A stretch of DNA of 6,991 nucleotides from assembly GCA_028822945.1 (NCBI GenBank), contig JAPKCN010000103.1, positions 1-6,991 of the forward strand, in the 5' to 3' direction. Numbering within the stretch: the first letter of the stretch is position 1; every line of letters starts with the position of its first letter. The stretch comes from Porticoccaceae bacterium. GTDB lineage: Bacteria > Pseudomonadota > Gammaproteobacteria > Pseudomonadales > Porticoccaceae. This document shows positions 5,774-6,991 of this stretch, in pieces. A program made the translations under genes and the position numbers. A model generated the notes under the pieces. The model ran no database searches. It was not told the origin of the DNA and was given only the letters and a program-made list of their open reading frames with translations.

Positions 5774-6931
5774 ATGTTGAAAAGAGCGCAAGCACTTTTC
5801 TCGAGTTCACTGACGGCGGCGATGCTGATGGCTGCGTCCAGCGGTGCAGGCGCCAGTTCAAGTAATGACGGCGGGTTAGGGAATCTAAACATGGCGCGTG
5901 GCGTGACCGAGGTCAGCCAAGTGGCATACGACGTGCACATGTTGATGATGTGGATCTGCACCGTGATAGGGGTATTGGTCTTTGGCTTCATGTTTTATGT
6001 GATGTATGCGCATCGCAAATCAAAAGGCGTCGAGGCAGCCAACTTTCACGAACATCTCGGCGTTGAGATTGCTTGGACTGTGGTGCCAGCATTAATATTG
6101 ATCGTGATGGCTATACCCGCCACCTCGGCACTATTGAAAGTCTACGATACTGACAATGCCGATATTGATATCAAGGTGACTGGCTATCAGTGGAAGTGGC
6201 AGTACGAATATCTCGGTGAGGGCGTTAAGTACATGAGTGAGCTGCGAACATCACTCGACGAGGTATACGGCCGCGAACCAAAGGGCGAGCACTATCTGCG
6301 CGAGGTCACTGAGCCGCTGGTAATTCCGGTGGACAAGAAAGTACGCTTTTTAATAACCGGCAACGATGTTATTCATTCTTGGTGGGTGCCAGACTTTGGC
6401 GTTAAACGCGATGCAGTTCCTGGTCTTTTCACAGCTGCCTGGGCACGAGTCAACACGCCTGGAACGTATGTCGGTGAGTGCACCGAACTGTGTGGTATTG
6501 GGCATGCTTTTATGCCGGTAGTAGTGGAAGTGAAGACCGAAGACGATTACAACGCATGGTTGGCAAACAAAAAAGATCAAGCGGCTATATACGCGTCCAC
6601 AGTAGGTAAAGAGTGGAGTGTCGAGGAGTTGATGGAAAAAGGCCAAAAAGTTTACATGCGTTCTTGCGCAGGCTGTCATCAACCTGATGGTAATGGCATT
6701 GCTGGAGTATTTCCGGCCCTAAATGGTAGTGCGATAGTTAATGGGCCCGTAAAGGGGCATATTGCAATACTGATAAATGGCGTTGCCGGTTCAGCAATGC
6801 AGTCTTTTGCTGATCAGCTGTCTGAAGTAGATCTTGCGGCCGTTATCCACTACAAACGCAACGCTTGGGACAACGCAGTTGGCGACGTGGTGCAACCGGT
6901 TGACATCTTAAATTTTAAAATCGCTCAATAA
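5774..6931 (+). CDS. coxB: Cytochrome c oxidase subunit II with C-terminal cytochrome c domain
   Basis: Subunit II of the aa3/caa3-type oxidase takes electrons into the dinuclear CuA centre and passes them to heme a in subunit I. The 385-residue product has a signal peptide (about 1-28), two membrane helices (about 56-79 and 97-122), the aromatic electron-entry motif GYQWKWQYEY (137-146) and a periplasmic cupredoxin domain. All CuA ligands are present: H201 in VIHSWWVPDFGVK and C236, E238, C240, H244 and M247 in CTELCGIGHAFM. A fused class I cytochrome c domain follows, with the heme site CAGCH (298-302) and a likely axial M342 in GSAMQSF. The covalent heme domain is an extra electron acceptor, common in proteobacterial and Bacillus-type caa3 enzymes. 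The start at 5774 has GGAGAT 7 nt upstream. ctaD follows with its ribosome binding site overlapping the stop, so the two are cotranscribed and likely coupled. Confidence 0.97.
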   Translation: MLKRAQALFSSSLTAAMLMAASSGAGASSSNDGGLGNLNMARGVTEVSQVAYDVHMLMMWICTVIGVLVFGFMFYVMYAHRKSKGVEAANFHEHLGVEIAWTVVPALILIVMAIPATSALLKVYDTDNADIDIKVTGYQWKWQYEYLGEGVKYMSELRTSLDEVYGREPKGEHYLREVTEPLVIPVDKKVRFLITGNDVIHSWWVPDFGVKRDAVPGLFTAAWARVNTPGTYVGECTELCGIGHAFMPVVVEVKTEDDYNAWLANKKDQAAIYASTVGKEWSVEELMEKGQKVYMRSCAGCHQPDGNGIAGVFPALNGSAIVNGPVKGHIAILINGVAGSAMQSFADQLSEVDLAAVIHYKRNAWDNAVGDVVQPVDILNFKIAQ

Positions 6932-6944
6932 AGGAGATCCAGAT

Positions 6945-6991
6945 ATGGCTCATGGTCCTGCAAAAGGTATTGGTCGCTGGTTATATGCCAC
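6945..6991 (+). CDS. ctaD: Cytochrome c oxidase subunit I, first codons only
   Basis: Only 15 full codons and part of a sixteenth are in the window. They read MAHGPAKGIGRWLYA, the typical start of proteobacterial CtaD/CoxA before the first membrane helix. A strong ribosome binding site, AAGGAG at 6931-6936, overlaps the last base of the coxB stop and lies 8 nt from the ATG. The context directly after coxB makes the call secure even though no heme or copper ligand is visible. Confidence 0.88.
   Translation, partial: MAHGPAKGIGRWLYA

Noticed and set aside
1..6991. Search for CRISPR repeats, insertion sequences, tRNA or rRNA genes, attachment sites and toxin-antitoxin pairs
   Set aside because: No repeated units, transposase motifs, tRNA-like cloverleaf sequences or such gene pairs were seen.

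Overview
The window reads as chromosomal DNA of an aerobic gammaproteobacterium. The evidence is the close resemblance of HemF, TsaC, the YrdA-type carbonic anhydrase and peptide deformylase to their E. coli counterparts, and a gene order (def, dprA, purE, tsaC, hemF, aroE, gamma carbonic anhydrase) of the kind known from Pseudomonas, Vibrio and marine relatives. I cannot name the genus.

Layout: the 5' end of a peptide deformylase gene (def) runs leftward out of the window, with a good extended -10 promoter facing it at 301-309. From about 507 to 1599 lies a clear but badly broken dprA (smf) gene, the DNA-processing protein that loads RecA in natural transformation. At least four frame changes and about nine internal stops are spread through otherwise recognisable DprA motifs. 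Intact plus-strand genes follow in tight order: purE, tsaC, hemF and, after a 97-nt gap, aroE. A gamma carbonic anhydrase gene converges on aroE. A small zinc-ribbon protein of the YheV (DUF2387) family is divergent from it by only 50 nt. After a roughly 350-nt gene-free stretch with a strong hairpin, coxB begins. It encodes cytochrome c oxidase subunit II with a C-terminal heme c domain and is followed at once by the first codons of ctaD (subunit I).

Functionally this is housekeeping: purine synthesis (PurE), the tRNA t6A modification (TsaC), oxygen-dependent heme synthesis (HemF), the shikimate pathway (AroE) and the terminal oxidase (CoxB, CtaD). Heme synthesis and the oxidase both indicate aerobic life.

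I see no new defence system, mobile element, CRISPR array or RNA gene. The most notable signal is loss: dprA is a pseudogene. From remembered gene orders in relatives, a LysM-protein gene (between def and dprA), purK (beside purE) and prlC (between the carbonic anhydrase and yheV) are also absent from their usual places. This pattern fits a lineage that is losing accessory genes, for example a host-associated one, but that is an inference from one short window.
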